From Streptomyces griseochromogenes (GTDB taxonomy: Bacteria; Actinomycetota; Actinomycetes; Streptomycetales; Streptomycetaceae): a stretch of DNA of 64,000 bases. Under the pieces are notes generated by a model. That model worked only from the letters and a program-made list of their open reading frames with translations. It did no database searches and was not told the DNA's origin. The DNA lies in the NCBI RefSeq assembly GCF_001542625.1, contig NZ_CP016279.1:8928001-8992000 (forward strand), written 5' to 3'. Shown one piece after another: positions 1 to 11,501 of the stretch. How positions within the stretch are numbered: position 1 is the first letter of the stretch; each line of letters opens with the position of its first letter. Both the position numbers and the translations under genes were made by a program.

Positions 1-1
1 G

Positions 2-349
2 GTGTTCGCCGGGCGGCTCGGCAAGCAGGCCGGCGCGCTCGGCAGGCTCGCCACGGGCACGCCGTATCTCACGGCCCTGACCCAGCAGTTCCCGGAACCG
101 GCCCGGATCTCCGGCGACCACGAGCTGCTGCGCGCCGCCGCCGACACACCGGTCCAGCACGTGATCTACGACGACCTGCTGCGCGAGGTGGCCGGGATCC
201 CGGCCTGGCTGCTGACCGTCGGTGGCGGCCTGCTGCTGGTCGTCACGGCCGGGGCGCTGGTCGCCGTACGACACTCCCGGCGGCCGGTGATCCCGCCGCC
301 GCCCGTACAGGCCCCGCCGCCGCTGCCCCCGTCCACGCCGATCGGCTGA
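2..349 (+). CDS. C-terminal part of an unidentified membrane-anchored protein (cut by window edge)
   Basis: The reading frame is already open at the left edge, so the 5' end is probably missing, although a GTG sits at base 2. The visible 115 residues have a soluble part that would lie outside the membrane, one hydrophobic helix (from AWLLTVGG to GALVAV), a basic stop-transfer patch (RHSRR) and a short proline-rich tail. This is the usual C-terminal anchor of an exported protein. I do not recognise the family. The next gene starts about 70 bases downstream on the same strand with its own leader. Confidence 0.6.
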   Translation: MFAGRLGKQAGALGRLATGTPYLTALTQQFPEPARISGDHELLRAAADTPVQHVIYDDLLREVAGIPAWLLTVGGGLLLVVTAGALVAVRHSRRPVIPPPPVQAPPPLPPSTPIG

Positions 350-422
350 GACCATTCAAGGGGCAGCCTCAAAGAGCCTCGGGAAGAGACTTGAGCGGAC
401 ACTCGGGAAAGGCAGCAGGCGC

Positions 423-1094
423 ATGAGCGGGTCGCAGGTCTGGGACGACGTCGACTTCTACTTCAGCAGCCACCTCACTCCGGACGACGAAGTGCTTCAG
501 GCGGCCCTGCGCGACAGTGAGGCCGCCGGGCTGCCGCACATCGCCGTCACGGCCACCCAGGGCAAGTTCCTGCAGATGCTCGCCGAGATCCAGGGGGCCA
601 GGCACATCCTGGAGATCGGCACACTCGGCGGGTACAGCACGATCTGGCTGGGCCGCGCCCTGCCCGCCGACGGCAGACTGATCTCGCTGGAGTACGACGC
701 CAAGCACGCCGACGTGGCCACCCGCAACATCGCCCGGGCGGGCCTGGAGACGATCGTGGAGGTGCGGGTGGGCCCGGCCCTGGAGTCGCTGCCCAAGCTC
801 GCCGACGAGAACCCGGCCCCCTTCGACCTGGTCTTCATCGACGCCGACAAGGCCAACAACCCGCACTATGTGGAGTGGGCGCTCAGGCTCACCCGGGCGG
901 GCAGCCTCATCGTCCTGGACAACGTGGTGCGCGGCGGCCGGGTCGTCGACGCCGAAAGCGCCGACCCCGACATCGTCGGCATCCGCTCCGCCATCGAACT
1001 GATCGCCGCTCATCCGAGGCTGAGCGGCACGGCACTCCAGACGGTGGGCAGCAAGGGGTACGACGGCCTCGCGCTGGCCCGCGTGCTGGGCTGA
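423..1094 (+). CDS. SAM-dependent O-methyltransferase, class I (methyltransferase 3 family)
   Basis: This 223-residue protein has the length and motif order of the catechol/caffeoyl-CoA-type O-methyltransferases. These cytosolic, cation-dependent enzymes move a methyl group from SAM to a hydroxyl group. Motif I is EIGTLGGYST (SAM binding), an acidic residue ends the next strand (LEYDAKHAD), and FIDADKANN supplies the conserved metal/SAM Asp residues, followed by LIVLDNVVRGG. The ATG at 423 follows a purine-rich stretch (gggaaaggcagcagg). The substrate cannot be told from the sequence; this subgroup is widespread in Streptomyces outside biosynthetic clusters. It stands alone between an upstream membrane protein and a convergent FHA-like gene. 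Confidence 0.9.
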   Translation: MSGSQVWDDVDFYFSSHLTPDDEVLQAALRDSEAAGLPHIAVTATQGKFLQMLAEIQGARHILEIGTLGGYSTIWLGRALPADGRLISLEYDAKHADVATRNIARAGLETIVEVRVGPALESLPKLADENPAPFDLVFIDADKANNPHYVEWALRLTRAGSLIVLDNVVRGGRVVDAESADPDIVGIRSAIELIAAHPRLSGTALQTVGSKGYDGLALARVLG

Positions 1095-1112
1095 GCGCCC
1101 TGCCCGGGGGGC

Positions 1113-1505
1113 TCAAACCTCGTGGAAGAAGCCCACGTTGACGCTGCGCGGGGCGCTGCGGTCCTGGACGACGACCTCGCCCGAGCCGCCGCGCGGCAGC
1201 GCCACCGAGCCGCCGTAGGTCACGGTCTGCGCGTACTCGCCGACGATCAGCCGCACTTCGGCGGACGGCTCGGCCTGCGAGCCGCGCAGCCAGGTCAGCT
1301 GCCAGCCGCCCTCGGGGCCGCACAGGAACTCCAGGTGCACCCGGGAGACGAACAGCCAGTCCTCGGGTGTGACCAGCCGGCACACGGCCGCGTCCCGGCC
1401 CACGCGCAGCACGGCGCCCGGCTCGCTGGGCGCGTCGGCCATCGTCATGCCGGCCGTGGCGCCCGCGTCGGCCCCGGAGACGGTGGCCATGGTCAGTTCG
1501 AGCAC
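1113..1505 (-). CDS. Small FHA-domain-like protein
   Basis: A 130-residue protein that is almost entirely one FHA-like fold. It shows VGRDAAVCRLV (the GR of the phosphothreonine-binding loop), then the S-R-x-H signature in FVSRVHLEF, and later strands ending LPRGGSG. FHA domains bind phosphothreonine peptides, so a role as a signalling adaptor for Ser/Thr kinases is an inference. No second domain or membrane segment is visible. The GTG start at 1505 has a GGGGGA ribosome-binding sequence about 9 bases upstream. It is convergent with the methyltransferase gene and divergent from the DUF1992 gene. The FHA assignment rests on the short motifs only. Confidence 0.7.
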   Translation of the reverse strand: MLELTMATVSGADAGATAGMTMADAPSEPGAVLRVGRDAAVCRLVTPEDWLFVSRVHLEFLCGPEGGWQLTWLRGSQAEPSAEVRLIVGEYAQTVTYGGSVALPRGGSGEVVVQDRSAPRSVNVGFFHEV

Positions 1506-1639
1506 GTACGTTTCCCCCTGCAGCGTCTACGACGTCCGGGACGTCCTCGAGCGGAACGTCCTTGTGCGGCACGCCGGTTTGCCGCACCGCCGCCGAATGA
1601 TAAAACGCCCGGCCGGGCCGCGTCCGGCACAATGGGTTC

Positions 1640-2071
1640 ATGACCGAGCGAAAGCCACCGGGCCTCCCGTTCGAGTCCTGGGTCGACCATCAGATCCGTG
1701 ACGCGCAGCGGCGAGGTGAGTTCGACCGGCTGCCGGGCGCGGGCGAGCCGCTGCCCGAGGGGATCGACTCCACCTATGACGAACTGTGGTGGATCAAGCG
1801 GAAGATGGCCCGCGAGGGACTGTCGGTGCTGCCGCCGGCACTGGCGCTGCGCAAGGAGGCCGAGGACGCGCTCGCGGCGGCTCGTACGGCGCCCTCGGAG
1901 CGGATCGTCCGGAAGATCATCACCGAGATCAACGTGAAGATCCGCGACATGATGTTCAAGCCGCCGCCCGGCCCGCCGCTGGGCAAGAAGCCGTACGACG
2001 TCGAGGAGGTCGTACGGGAGTGGCGGGAGCGCAGGGCTGCCGCCGGGGATGCGCCCGAGTCAGAGGTGTAG
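1640..2071 (+). CDS. DUF1992 (DnaJ-C28-like) domain protein
   Basis: 143 residues. The first ~70 carry the DUF1992 signature: FESWVDHQIRDAQRRGEFD, then LPGAGEPLP and DELWWIKRKMAREGLSVLP. This domain is shared by bacterial YhdN-like proteins and human DNAJC28, and its biochemical role is unknown. The rest is helical and charged. A CACAAT hexamer lies 6 bases before the ATG, the spacing seen in leaderless Streptomyces promoters, so the transcript may start at the ATG. The 3' end overlaps the 3' end of the convergent gene at 2060-2512 by 12 bases. Confidence 0.85.
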   Translation: MTERKPPGLPFESWVDHQIRDAQRRGEFDRLPGAGEPLPEGIDSTYDELWWIKRKMAREGLSVLPPALALRKEAEDALAAARTAPSERIVRKIITEINVKIRDMMFKPPPGPPLGKKPYDVEEVVREWRERRAAAGDAPESEV

Positions 2072-2512
2072 CAGGCGTCCGGCCAGTTCCCGGTAGTCGC
2101 GCAGGGCCAGACGCAGGTGTTCGGTGTCGGTGTCGTCACCCTTCTGCCAGGACATGCGCAGGGTGCGGCGGCGCCGTGTCACGGCCTCGCCGAAGCGCGC
2201 GGCGATCTCCTCCAGGGCCCGGTCGGCCTCCTCGACGGCGGCCCGCGGCGCGTCCTGGAACCCGGCGGCCGTCCGTCCCAGCCGCGCCTCCCACCGCCGA
2301 GCCTCCTCGGGCGGGAGCAGCGGGGCACGCGGAATGCCGCCGGCCTCTCCGGTGGGCCCGGGCGGGGCCCAGCCGGGCGCGGAAGGCCAGGCGTCCGCCG
2401 CCGGGCCTTCCGTCGTCCGCGCCTCCCGCCCGGAGACCTCGCCCGGGGAGGGCACCCCGAGCCCGTCCTCCGGCATCGAGTCGTCCGCCTCGACGTCCCT
2501 GTCCTGTGGCAT
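2060..2512 (-). CDS. Hypothetical charged protein, actinobacterial
   Basis: I do not recognise this 150-residue protein. The N-terminal ~70 residues are acidic, proline-rich and probably disordered. The C-terminal half is predicted helical with heptad character (EEADRALEEIAARFGEAV, then TEHLRLALRDYRELAGRLL). The ATG at 2512 is preferred over a GTG at 2533 because a near-perfect AAGGAGG lies 7 bases before it. The last 12 bases overlap the DUF1992 gene tail-to-tail. No signal peptide or transmembrane segment is seen. Confidence 0.6.
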   Translation of the reverse strand: MPQDRDVEADDSMPEDGLGVPSPGEVSGREARTTEGPAADAWPSAPGWAPPGPTGEAGGIPRAPLLPPEEARRWEARLGRTAAGFQDAPRAAVEEADRALEEIAARFGEAVTRRRRTLRMSWQKGDDTDTEHLRLALRDYRELAGRLLHL

Positions 2513-2584
2513 GCTCAGGCCTCCTTCGGGCACCGGTTCTCCCTTCGCTCAGGGTGACCCGGAAGGCGAGCCGCAAAACGGATG

Positions 2585-2995
2585 TCAGTGGGTGAAACGG
2601 CGCAGTCCGGTCACCGACCAGACGGTCGCGATGCGTCCGTCCGCCACCTCGATCAGGTCGATGCCACTCAGTTCGCCGCCGTCCGGCCGCGTCACGTACC
2701 AGCGGCACGCGGCCTGCCCCAGCCCGCCGTCCACCAGCGGGGTCCCGTCGACGACGAACCGGTACCCGGGCTTTCGCACACGGAAGTCGGAGATGTAGGC
2801 GACGATGCCGGCCGGGCCGTGGATCTCGTCGGTGGCCGCACCCTCGGGGTCGTTGCCGAAGCGGATACGGAAACCGGGAGCGAGGAAGGCCTCCGGATCA
2901 TGGAAGTCGCCGTTCCACAGGGCGGTCCAGCGGTCGAAGAGGGCGCTGCCGGTGGCGGGGATGAGGGCGCCGGTCGTCAGGGGTGTCGTGGTCAT
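2585..2995 (-). CDS. SnoaL/NTF2-like protein
   Basis: 136 residues with the alpha+beta cone pattern of the NTF2-like superfamily: an N-terminal helix with FDRWTALWNG, then FLAPGFRIRFG, HGPAGIVAYISDFR, RFVVDGTPLVDGG, RWYVTRPDGG and the closing strand GRIATVWSVTG. Relatives include SnoaL-like cyclases and limonene-epoxide-hydrolase-type enzymes, but many members are of unknown function. The His/Asp pocket residues cannot be assigned safely here. The ATG has GGAGG about 8 bases upstream. The next gene downstream (WYL regulator, minus strand, upstream in coordinates of transcription) may control it. Confidence 0.75.
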   Translation of the reverse strand: MTTTPLTTGALIPATGSALFDRWTALWNGDFHDPEAFLAPGFRIRFGNDPEGAATDEIHGPAGIVAYISDFRVRKPGYRFVVDGTPLVDGGLGQAACRWYVTRPDGGELSGIDLIEVADGRIATVWSVTGLRRFTH

Positions 2996-3104
2996 GGCTG
3001 GTGCCTCCGTTGGAGATCGTCTGAAGGTCGTCCGAAGTCGTCACCGATCGGAACGGGCACCAGCCTCCGCCCCGTCCGCGACACCCCTCTGTCGGTGATT
3101 GCCG

Positions 3105-3824
3105 TCACATCCCCAGCTCGGCGAGGGGCACCACGTCCGAGCCCAGCGTGTCGAGCGCGGCCAGGTCGACGGGGCGGTGCGGGGCCCGCTCGTCCAGGGC
3201 CGTGACGGCGCGGACGCGGTCGAGGCGGAAGCCGCGGGGTGCCTGGCGCAGCCGGCACCAGGCGGCCAGGTACCAGTGCTCCGCACCGCCCAGGAACGCG
3301 AGCGGCTCGACCTCCCGGGCGGTGACGGCGCCCGCCGCGTCGACGTACTCCAGGCGCAGCACCCTCCCCGCCGACAGCGCCTCGCGCAGCGCGGCGGGCA
3401 CCACCGGCCCGGCCGGCCGCGCGGGGCGCGCGGCCGGTACGAGCAGCCCGACCCGCCCGGCCAGCTCCAAAGCCGCCCGCCGCTCCCGGCCGGGCATCAC
3501 GGCCAGCACCTTGTGCAGGGCGCTGCGCGCGTCGGCCGCGAACGGCGTCCCGGCGAGCGCGTGCAGCCCGACGGCCAGGGCGGTCGCCTCGGCCGGGGTG
3601 ATGGCCAGCGGCGGCAGGGTGCGCTCCTTGTCCAGGACGTACCCGCCGCTGCGGCCCGGCTCGGCGTGGATCGGCACCCCGGACTGCTGCAACGCCGCCA
3701 GGTCCCGCTCGACGGTACGGACGCTGACCTCGAAGCGCCGGGCCAGCGCGCGGGCGCTGCGGGGCCGGGGCGCGGCGGCGCGCAGCTCCTCGACCAGGGC
3801 GTAGAGACGGTCGGTTCGGTTCAC
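3105..3824 (-). CDS. WYL-domain transcriptional regulator (YafY-like)
   Basis: 239 residues. The N-terminal winged helix (HTH_11 type) reads TDRLYALVEELRA then SARALARRFEVSVRTVERDL with the wing GRSGGYVLD. The C-terminal part is a WYL domain: VLRLEYVDAAGA, the variant motif HWYLAAWCRLRQAPRGFRLDR, then VRAVTALDE. WYL proteins sense ligands or nucleic acids and act as repressors or activators. The GTG at 3824 is chosen because the frame upstream runs into the promoter of the divergent acetyltransferase. It points toward the SnoaL-like gene about 110 bases downstream of its stop, which is a likely target. Confidence 0.85.
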   Translation of the reverse strand: MNRTDRLYALVEELRAAAPRPRSARALARRFEVSVRTVERDLAALQQSGVPIHAEPGRSGGYVLDKERTLPPLAITPAEATALAVGLHALAGTPFAADARSALHKVLAVMPGRERRAALELAGRVGLLVPAARPARPAGPVVPAALREALSAGRVLRLEYVDAAGAVTAREVEPLAFLGGAEHWYLAAWCRLRQAPRGFRLDRVRAVTALDERAPHRPVDLAALDTLGSDVVPLAELGM

Positions 3825-3920
3825 GGCAGACAGTCTCGTGCGGACACCGGTGCCGGGCTCCCCGGAGGTCGCCCGAATTCGCTTGCGGAGAGCCCGCGGC
3901 CGCGCCCGAGAATGGCCGGC

Positions 3921-7583
<3,663 letters not shown>

Positions 7584-7628
7584 GCGGCGGGTGCGGCCGT
7601 GTGAAGCCGCCCGGCGCGGGAACCGGCC

Positions 7629-8285
7629 TCAGCCCAGGTGCAGCCGTACCGACCCGTCCGCCAGGGCCTCGACCCTCACCTGCGTGAGGTCTCGCACTAC
7701 GGCGTCCGGCCCGTGCGCCCCGGCCCGCGGCCCGACGCCCACGACCGTCATCCCCGCGGCGCGGCCGGCCGCGATGCCCACGCCGGAGTCCTCGAGGACG
7801 ACACAGTCCGCCGGATCGACCCCCAGCTCGGCGGCACCCTTCAGAAACCCCTCGGGGTCGGGCTTGCTCGCGCCGACCGACTCGGCCGTGATCCGCACCT
7901 CGGGGAGCGCCAGCCCGGCGGCGGTCATCCGCGCGGTGGACAGTGCGACGTCCGCGGAGGTCACCAGGGCGTGCGGAACGCCCTTCAGAGAGTCGAGGAA
8001 GGCCGCGGCGCCGGGCACCTCGACCACGCCGTCCATGTCGGCGGTCTCATCGGCGAGCATGCGGGCGTTGTCGGCGAGGTTCTGCTCCAGGGGCCGGTCG
8101 GGCAGCAGCACCGCCATCGAGGCGTGTCCCTGCCGCCCGTGGACGACCTTCATCACCTCGTCGCCGTCCAGCGCGTGCCGTCCGGCCCAGCGCCGCCAGA
8201 CGCGCTCGACCACGGCATCCGAGTTGACGAGGGTGCCGTCCATGTCGAGCAGGAGGGCGCGGGCGGTGAGGACGGTGGCCGGCAT
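7629..8285 (-). CDS. HAD-superfamily phosphatase (sugar-phosphatase-like, HAD-IA)
   Basis: 218 residues with all four HAD motifs: LLLDMDGTLVNSD (catalytic Asp pair), ALVTSADVALS (motif II Thr/Ser), a Lys in GASKPDPEGFLK (motif III) and CVVLEDSGVGIAAG (motif IV). A small helical cap lies after motif I (VVERVWRRWAGRHALDGDEV), typical of phosphoglycolate or sugar phosphatases such as YfbT. It would hydrolyse a phosphomonoester in the cytosol; the exact substrate is open. The ATG at 8285 is taken because residues encoded further upstream are low-complexity and non-conserved in character. It is convergent with the peptidoglycan-binding gene. Confidence 0.88.
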   Translation of the reverse strand: MPATVLTARALLLDMDGTLVNSDAVVERVWRRWAGRHALDGDEVMKVVHGRQGHASMAVLLPDRPLEQNLADNARMLADETADMDGVVEVPGAAAFLDSLKGVPHALVTSADVALSTARMTAAGLALPEVRITAESVGASKPDPEGFLKGAAELGVDPADCVVLEDSGVGIAAGRAAGMTVVGVGPRAGAHGPDAVVRDLTQVRVEALADGSVRLHLG

Positions 8286-8431
8286 CGGCAGCTCCAGTAA
8301 GCGAGGAACGGGACAAGGCGGCCCCGCCCGCCGGTCAGGGAAAACGGGCGGGAGCCACTTTGTTCCTCCACGGTACAAAACCTGTCCCGATCCCGCCACC
8401 ACCCGTCGCGAGGATTCACCGTCCGTTCAGC

Positions 8432-9013
8432 TCAGGCCGCCGCCGCCTCATACAGGCTCCACACCCCGAGCCCCAGCATCAGCAGGGCCGCGATCTGCGT
8501 GATCAGCCGCAGCGGCACCCGCTTCATCAGCGCCTTTCCGCCGACGATGCCGAGTCCGGCCACCGCCCACAGAGCGAGGACCGCGCCGAGACCGACGGAG
8601 ACCGGGTCGTCGTAACGGGCGGCGAGGTTGGCGGTCATGATCTGGGTGAGGTCACCGAACTCGGCGACGAGGATGAGCATGAAGCCCGTACCCGCGACCT
8701 TCCAGAAGGACTGGTCGGCGGGCTTCCTGATCTCCTCTTCGCCGTCGTCCCTCTTCATCAGCAGCACGGCGGCGCCGCCGAGGAAGAGGACACCGGTGAT
8801 CGCGTGCACGATCCGCTGCGGCAGCAGGGTCAGCACGCTGCCGGCCGCGACGGCGAGCACGACATGCAGCAGGAAGGCGGCGGCGACGCCCGCGAAGACG
8901 TACGAGGCGCGGTAGCGGGTGCCGAGGACGAGGCCGGCGAGCGCGGTCTTGTCCGGCACTTCGGCGAGGAAGACGACGCCGAAGACGAGCGCCGTCACGG
9001 TGATGCTGATCAA
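8432..9013 (-). CDS. TMEM165/GDT1 (UPF0016) family cation transporter, probably Mn2+ export
   Basis: 193 residues with six hydrophobic helices in two repeated halves. Each half carries the family E-x-x-D-(K/R/L)-T signature: FLAEVPDKTALAGL in the first and LVAEFGDLTQIMTANLA in the second. GDT1/MneA proteins move Mn2+ (or Ca2+) across membranes, and bacterial members protect against manganese excess. A yybP-ykoY riboswitch lies just upstream and strongly supports a Mn role. The start is TTG at 9013, with GAGGACC about 6 bases before it. A charged cytosolic loop (MKRDDGEEEIRKP) separates the halves. Confidence 0.92.
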   Translation of the reverse strand: MISITVTALVFGVVFLAEVPDKTALAGLVLGTRYRASYVFAGVAAAFLLHVVLAVAAGSVLTLLPQRIVHAITGVLFLGGAAVLLMKRDDGEEEIRKPADQSFWKVAGTGFMLILVAEFGDLTQIMTANLAARYDDPVSVGLGAVLALWAVAGLGIVGGKALMKRVPLRLITQIAALLMLGLGVWSLYEAAAA

Positions 9014-9089
9014 GGGTCCTCAATCGGTCGGGCTGCCCCGCCGAGAGTGCTGCACCTCACATGAGACACCTCGGCACGGCAGCACACTC

Positions 9090-9235
9090 GTCACCCGCGC
9101 CTTGGGGCACGGGCGTGCACTGCTTGCCGAAGGTCTCGCTGGGCGGTCCTCGCGGAATCCGCCTCCGGGCGCCGGCTCAGGCTGGCTGAGCAGTATGTCG
9201 ACGGTCCGGCGAAGAGCTACTCCCCTTCTGCGCGC
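9090..9235 (-). promoter_or_regulatory. yybP-ykoY manganese riboswitch
   Basis: Read on the minus strand, the leader of the GDT1-like gene holds the hallmark conserved pieces of the yybP-ykoY aptamer. AAGGGGAGTAGC (complement of 9216-9227) opens the motif, CCGTCGACAT follows in the first arm, and GCGAGACCTTCGGC (complement of 9126-9139) closes the second arm. The aptamer binds Mn2+ and commonly turns on GDT1/MntP-type exporters. The aptamer ends ~75-115 bases before the TTG start, leaving room for an expression platform. The exact 3' limit is uncertain. Confidence 0.85.
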
Positions 9236-9387
9236 TCCAGTGTACGGGACGTGAAGGTTCCGCTGCGGAGCTTGTCGTGTCATGAGCACGTCACTAAGTT
9301 CTTACCGAACGCTCACTTCACCGCAATACCGCGCCGCGAGCATTCCCTGGCTCGCGCCCAACACCCCCACCCCACAAGGGAGTTAGC

Positions 9388-10032
9388 ATGCCGAAGTTCT
9401 ACGCGCGTCGACACCTGAGCGTACTCGCCGGCGCCACTGCCCTGATAGCCTCCGCCGCCCTGTTCAACTCCCCGAGCGCCTCCGCCGCCCTGCCCACCCC
9501 GGTCAGCGGCGCCACCGCCCGCGGCTACCTCGCCCAGCTCACCGTGGCCACCGAGAACCGCACCGGCTACAGCCGCGACAAGTTCCCGACCTGGATCACC
9601 ATCTCGGGCACCTGCAACACCCGCGAGTGGATCCTCAAGCGGGACGGCTCGAACGTCGTCACCAACTCCGCCTGCACCGCCACCAGCGGCAGCTGGTACT
9701 CCCCGTACGACGGCGCCACCTGGACCTCGCCCTCCGACGTCGACATCGACCACCTCGTGCCGCTCGCCGAGGCCTGGGACTCCGGGGCGAGCAAGTGGAC
9801 CACCGCCCAGCGCCAGGCCTTCGCCAACGACGTCACCCGCCCCCAGCTCCTCGCGGTCACCGACAACGTGAACCAGGCCAAGGGCGACCAGGACCCGGCC
9901 ACCTGGGTCCCGTCCCGCTCCGCGTACCTCTGCACGTACGTCCGCGCCTGGGTCCAGGTGAAGTACTACTACAACCTCTCGGTCGACTCCGCGGAGAAGA
10001 CCGCGCTGACGAACGACCTGGCGCACTGCTGA
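9388..10032 (+). CDS. Secreted HNH-type nuclease (GmrSD C-terminal/DUF1524-like)
   Basis: 214 residues. A Sec signal peptide (basic MPKFYARRH, hydrophobic AGATALIASAALF, cleavage near ASA-AL) precedes one catalytic domain. The DHLVPLAEAWDSGA stretch carries the Asp-His pair of the DUF1524/HNH family, and NDVTRPQLLAVTDNVNQAKGD is the matching Asn-containing part of the finger. Two cysteine pairs (CNTREW/SACTA and YLCTYV/AHC) are likely disulfides, as expected outside the cell. It would degrade extracellular DNA. The ATG has AAGGGAG 7 bases upstream. The gene lies divergent from the riboswitch-controlled transporter. Confidence 0.85.
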   Translation: MPKFYARRHLSVLAGATALIASAALFNSPSASAALPTPVSGATARGYLAQLTVATENRTGYSRDKFPTWITISGTCNTREWILKRDGSNVVTNSACTATSGSWYSPYDGATWTSPSDVDIDHLVPLAEAWDSGASKWTTAQRQAFANDVTRPQLLAVTDNVNQAKGDQDPATWVPSRSAYLCTYVRAWVQVKYYYNLSVDSAEKTALTNDLAHC

Positions 10033-10033
10033 C

Positions 10034-10070
10034 GACGCCGCCGGGCCGTCCCTGAGCGGCCCGCCGTCGG
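10034..10070 (+). terminator. Imperfect GC-rich hairpin after the nuclease gene
   Basis: Just after the nuclease stop, GACGCCGCCGGGCCG can fold back on CGGCCCGCCGTC around a TCCCTGAG loop. There is one bulge and no clear T-run, as is common for Streptomyces terminators. Confidence 0.45.
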
Positions 10071-10269
10071 TGCCCCCGGGGCACGGCGCCGGCCGGACCC
10101 GGCCGCGGCGGCCTCCTCGGCGTGGCGGGACCGGCCGTTCACCCCCGGGAGCGGGCTGCCGCCGGGCCGCCGGCAGCACCGCGTCCGCCGCGACCTTCGC
10201 GCCGCGGGCATGACGGCCGCCAGGCGCGGCCCGCCGCGTGAGATGCGCGGCGGGACCGCCCAGGCGACT

Positions 10270-10720
10270 CGAAGAACACCCGGCCGAGCACACACCCCGG
10301 CCCGCCCCGCATCAGGAACCCACCGCGAGCCCGACGACCGTCCCCGGACGCCCCGACCAGACAGCGACCCGGCACCACCCGCCGCCTGAAATGCACGACG
10401 GGGCCCCGGAGGCAACTTGAACCGCTTCCGGCCGAACACGCACGCCGGTTCGCGTCCGAGCCACGGCCCACCCGGCTCCGCCGCGCAGCGACTACACCAG
10501 CCCGCACCGCATCAGAAACCCCACCGCGAGCACGACCCCTCCGGACGCCCCGACCAGACAGTGCCCCCACACCACCCGCCGCCTGAAATGCACGACGGGG
10601 CCCCGGAGGCAGCTTGGACAACTTCCGGCCGAGCGCACACCCCGGCCCGGTCGGCCCCGCCGCGCGGCCGCTACGCCGGCCTGCGGCGCATCAGGAAGCC
10701 CGCCGCGGCACCCGCCCCGA
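10270..10720. repeat. Imperfect tandem repeat, about 180-200 bp period, next to dedA 3' end
   Basis: The ~640-base gap between the nuclease gene and the dedA-like gene contains no convincing gene. It does contain two long imperfect copies of one unit. The anchor GCATCAG occurs at 10309 and 10509, and again at 10688 inside the 3' end of the dedA-like gene. A block of about 38 identical bases ending GGGGCCCCGGAGGCA occurs once in each full unit (starting near 10377 and 10574). CTTCCGGCCGA then repeats near 10425 and 10622. The array looks like duplicated and drifting copies of the sequence around the dedA stop codon. Confidence 0.75.
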
Positions 10721-11282
10721 ACAGTGCCGCCACCGACACGGCCGTGGCCAGCCAGGTGGCGCCCAGCCAGCGGGCGCCGAAGTAGCCGAGGGCGACGCTG
10801 TAGGCGGCCCAGGCCAGGCCCGCCAGGGCGGACCAGGGCACGAAGTCGCGGGCGCGGCGGTGTGCGGCGCCCGCGCACAGGGAGACGACCGAGCGGCCGG
10901 CCGGGGCGAAGCGCGCCAGGACGACCAGGGCGCCGCCGCCTCGGGACAGCGCCTCGCTGAGACGTTCCTGCGCGGTGGTCAGGCGGCGGGACCGGGCGAT
11001 CGCGCGGTCCAGTCGCTCCCCGCCCCGCCAGGCCAGGCGATAGGCCACCAGGTCACCGAGGACCGAGGCGGTCGCGGCCGAGAGGGTCAGGACGAGGATG
11101 TCCGGCACACCGTGCGGGAACCGCCCGCTCGCCGCACCGGAACCCGCCGCCGCGGCCGTGGCCGCCGTGATGACGAGCACTCCGCTCGGCAGCACCGGCA
11201 CGAACACATCGAGCAGCACCGACAGGGCCACCACGGCGTAGATCCATGGACCACCCGCCAGTGACCCCACGCTCTCCAACAC
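10671..11282 (-). CDS. DedA family membrane protein
   Basis: 203 residues with an N-terminal re-entrant segment and about four hydrophobic helices. The DedA/SNARE-associated domain is visible in VVALSVLLDVFVPVLPSGVL, SVLGDLVAYRLAWRGG (G-D-x-x-x-Y-x-x-G-like) and LARFAPAGRSVVSLCAGAA (the R-F-x-P-x-x-R motif). Family members are linked to membrane homeostasis and lipid-carrier flipping. The GTG at 11282 is chosen for the GGGGGAG 5 bases upstream. The 3' end (GFLMRRRPA) is adjacent to degenerate copies of itself in the neighbouring gap. The DoxX gene lies upstream on the same strand, separated by a strong hairpin. Confidence 0.85.
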   Translation of the reverse strand: MLESVGSLAGGPWIYAVVALSVLLDVFVPVLPSGVLVITAATAAAAGSGAASGRFPHGVPDILVLTLSAATASVLGDLVAYRLAWRGGERLDRAIARSRRLTTAQERLSEALSRGGGALVVLARFAPAGRSVVSLCAGAAHRRARDFVPWSALAGLAWAAYSVALGYFGARWLGATWLATAVSVAALFGAGAAAGFLMRRRPA

Positions 11283-11447
11283 GACATCTCCCCCGTGATT
11301 CCCCCGTTGTTCCCCCGATGACAGCCATACAGCGTACGCCGGGGGTGTGACAGAAGGTTCGTGGGGGGCACCTGTGTTCCACCGAGAGTGATCACATCGT
11401 TGCCTGTCCGGGCGGTGTCCGTGACCTTGGCGCGAGGGGCCCTGCAC

Positions 11448-11489
11448 GACGGCGCCCCTCCCCGCACAGCAGGGGAGGGGCGCCGTCGC
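11448..11489 (-). terminator. Strong hairpin terminator after the DoxX gene
   Basis: A perfect 17-bp inverted repeat (arm CGACGGCGCCCCTCCCC, loop gcacagca) starts 13 bases beyond the DoxX stop codon. It should end DoxX transcription before the dedA-like gene. Confidence 0.85.
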
Positions 11490-11501
11490 GTGGCGGATCG
11501 G

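Noticed and set aside
10139..10621. Minus-strand open frames in the gap between the nuclease and dedA-like genes
   Set aside because: They translate the tandem repeat units into Arg/Gly-rich sequence without conserved features or ribosome-binding sites.
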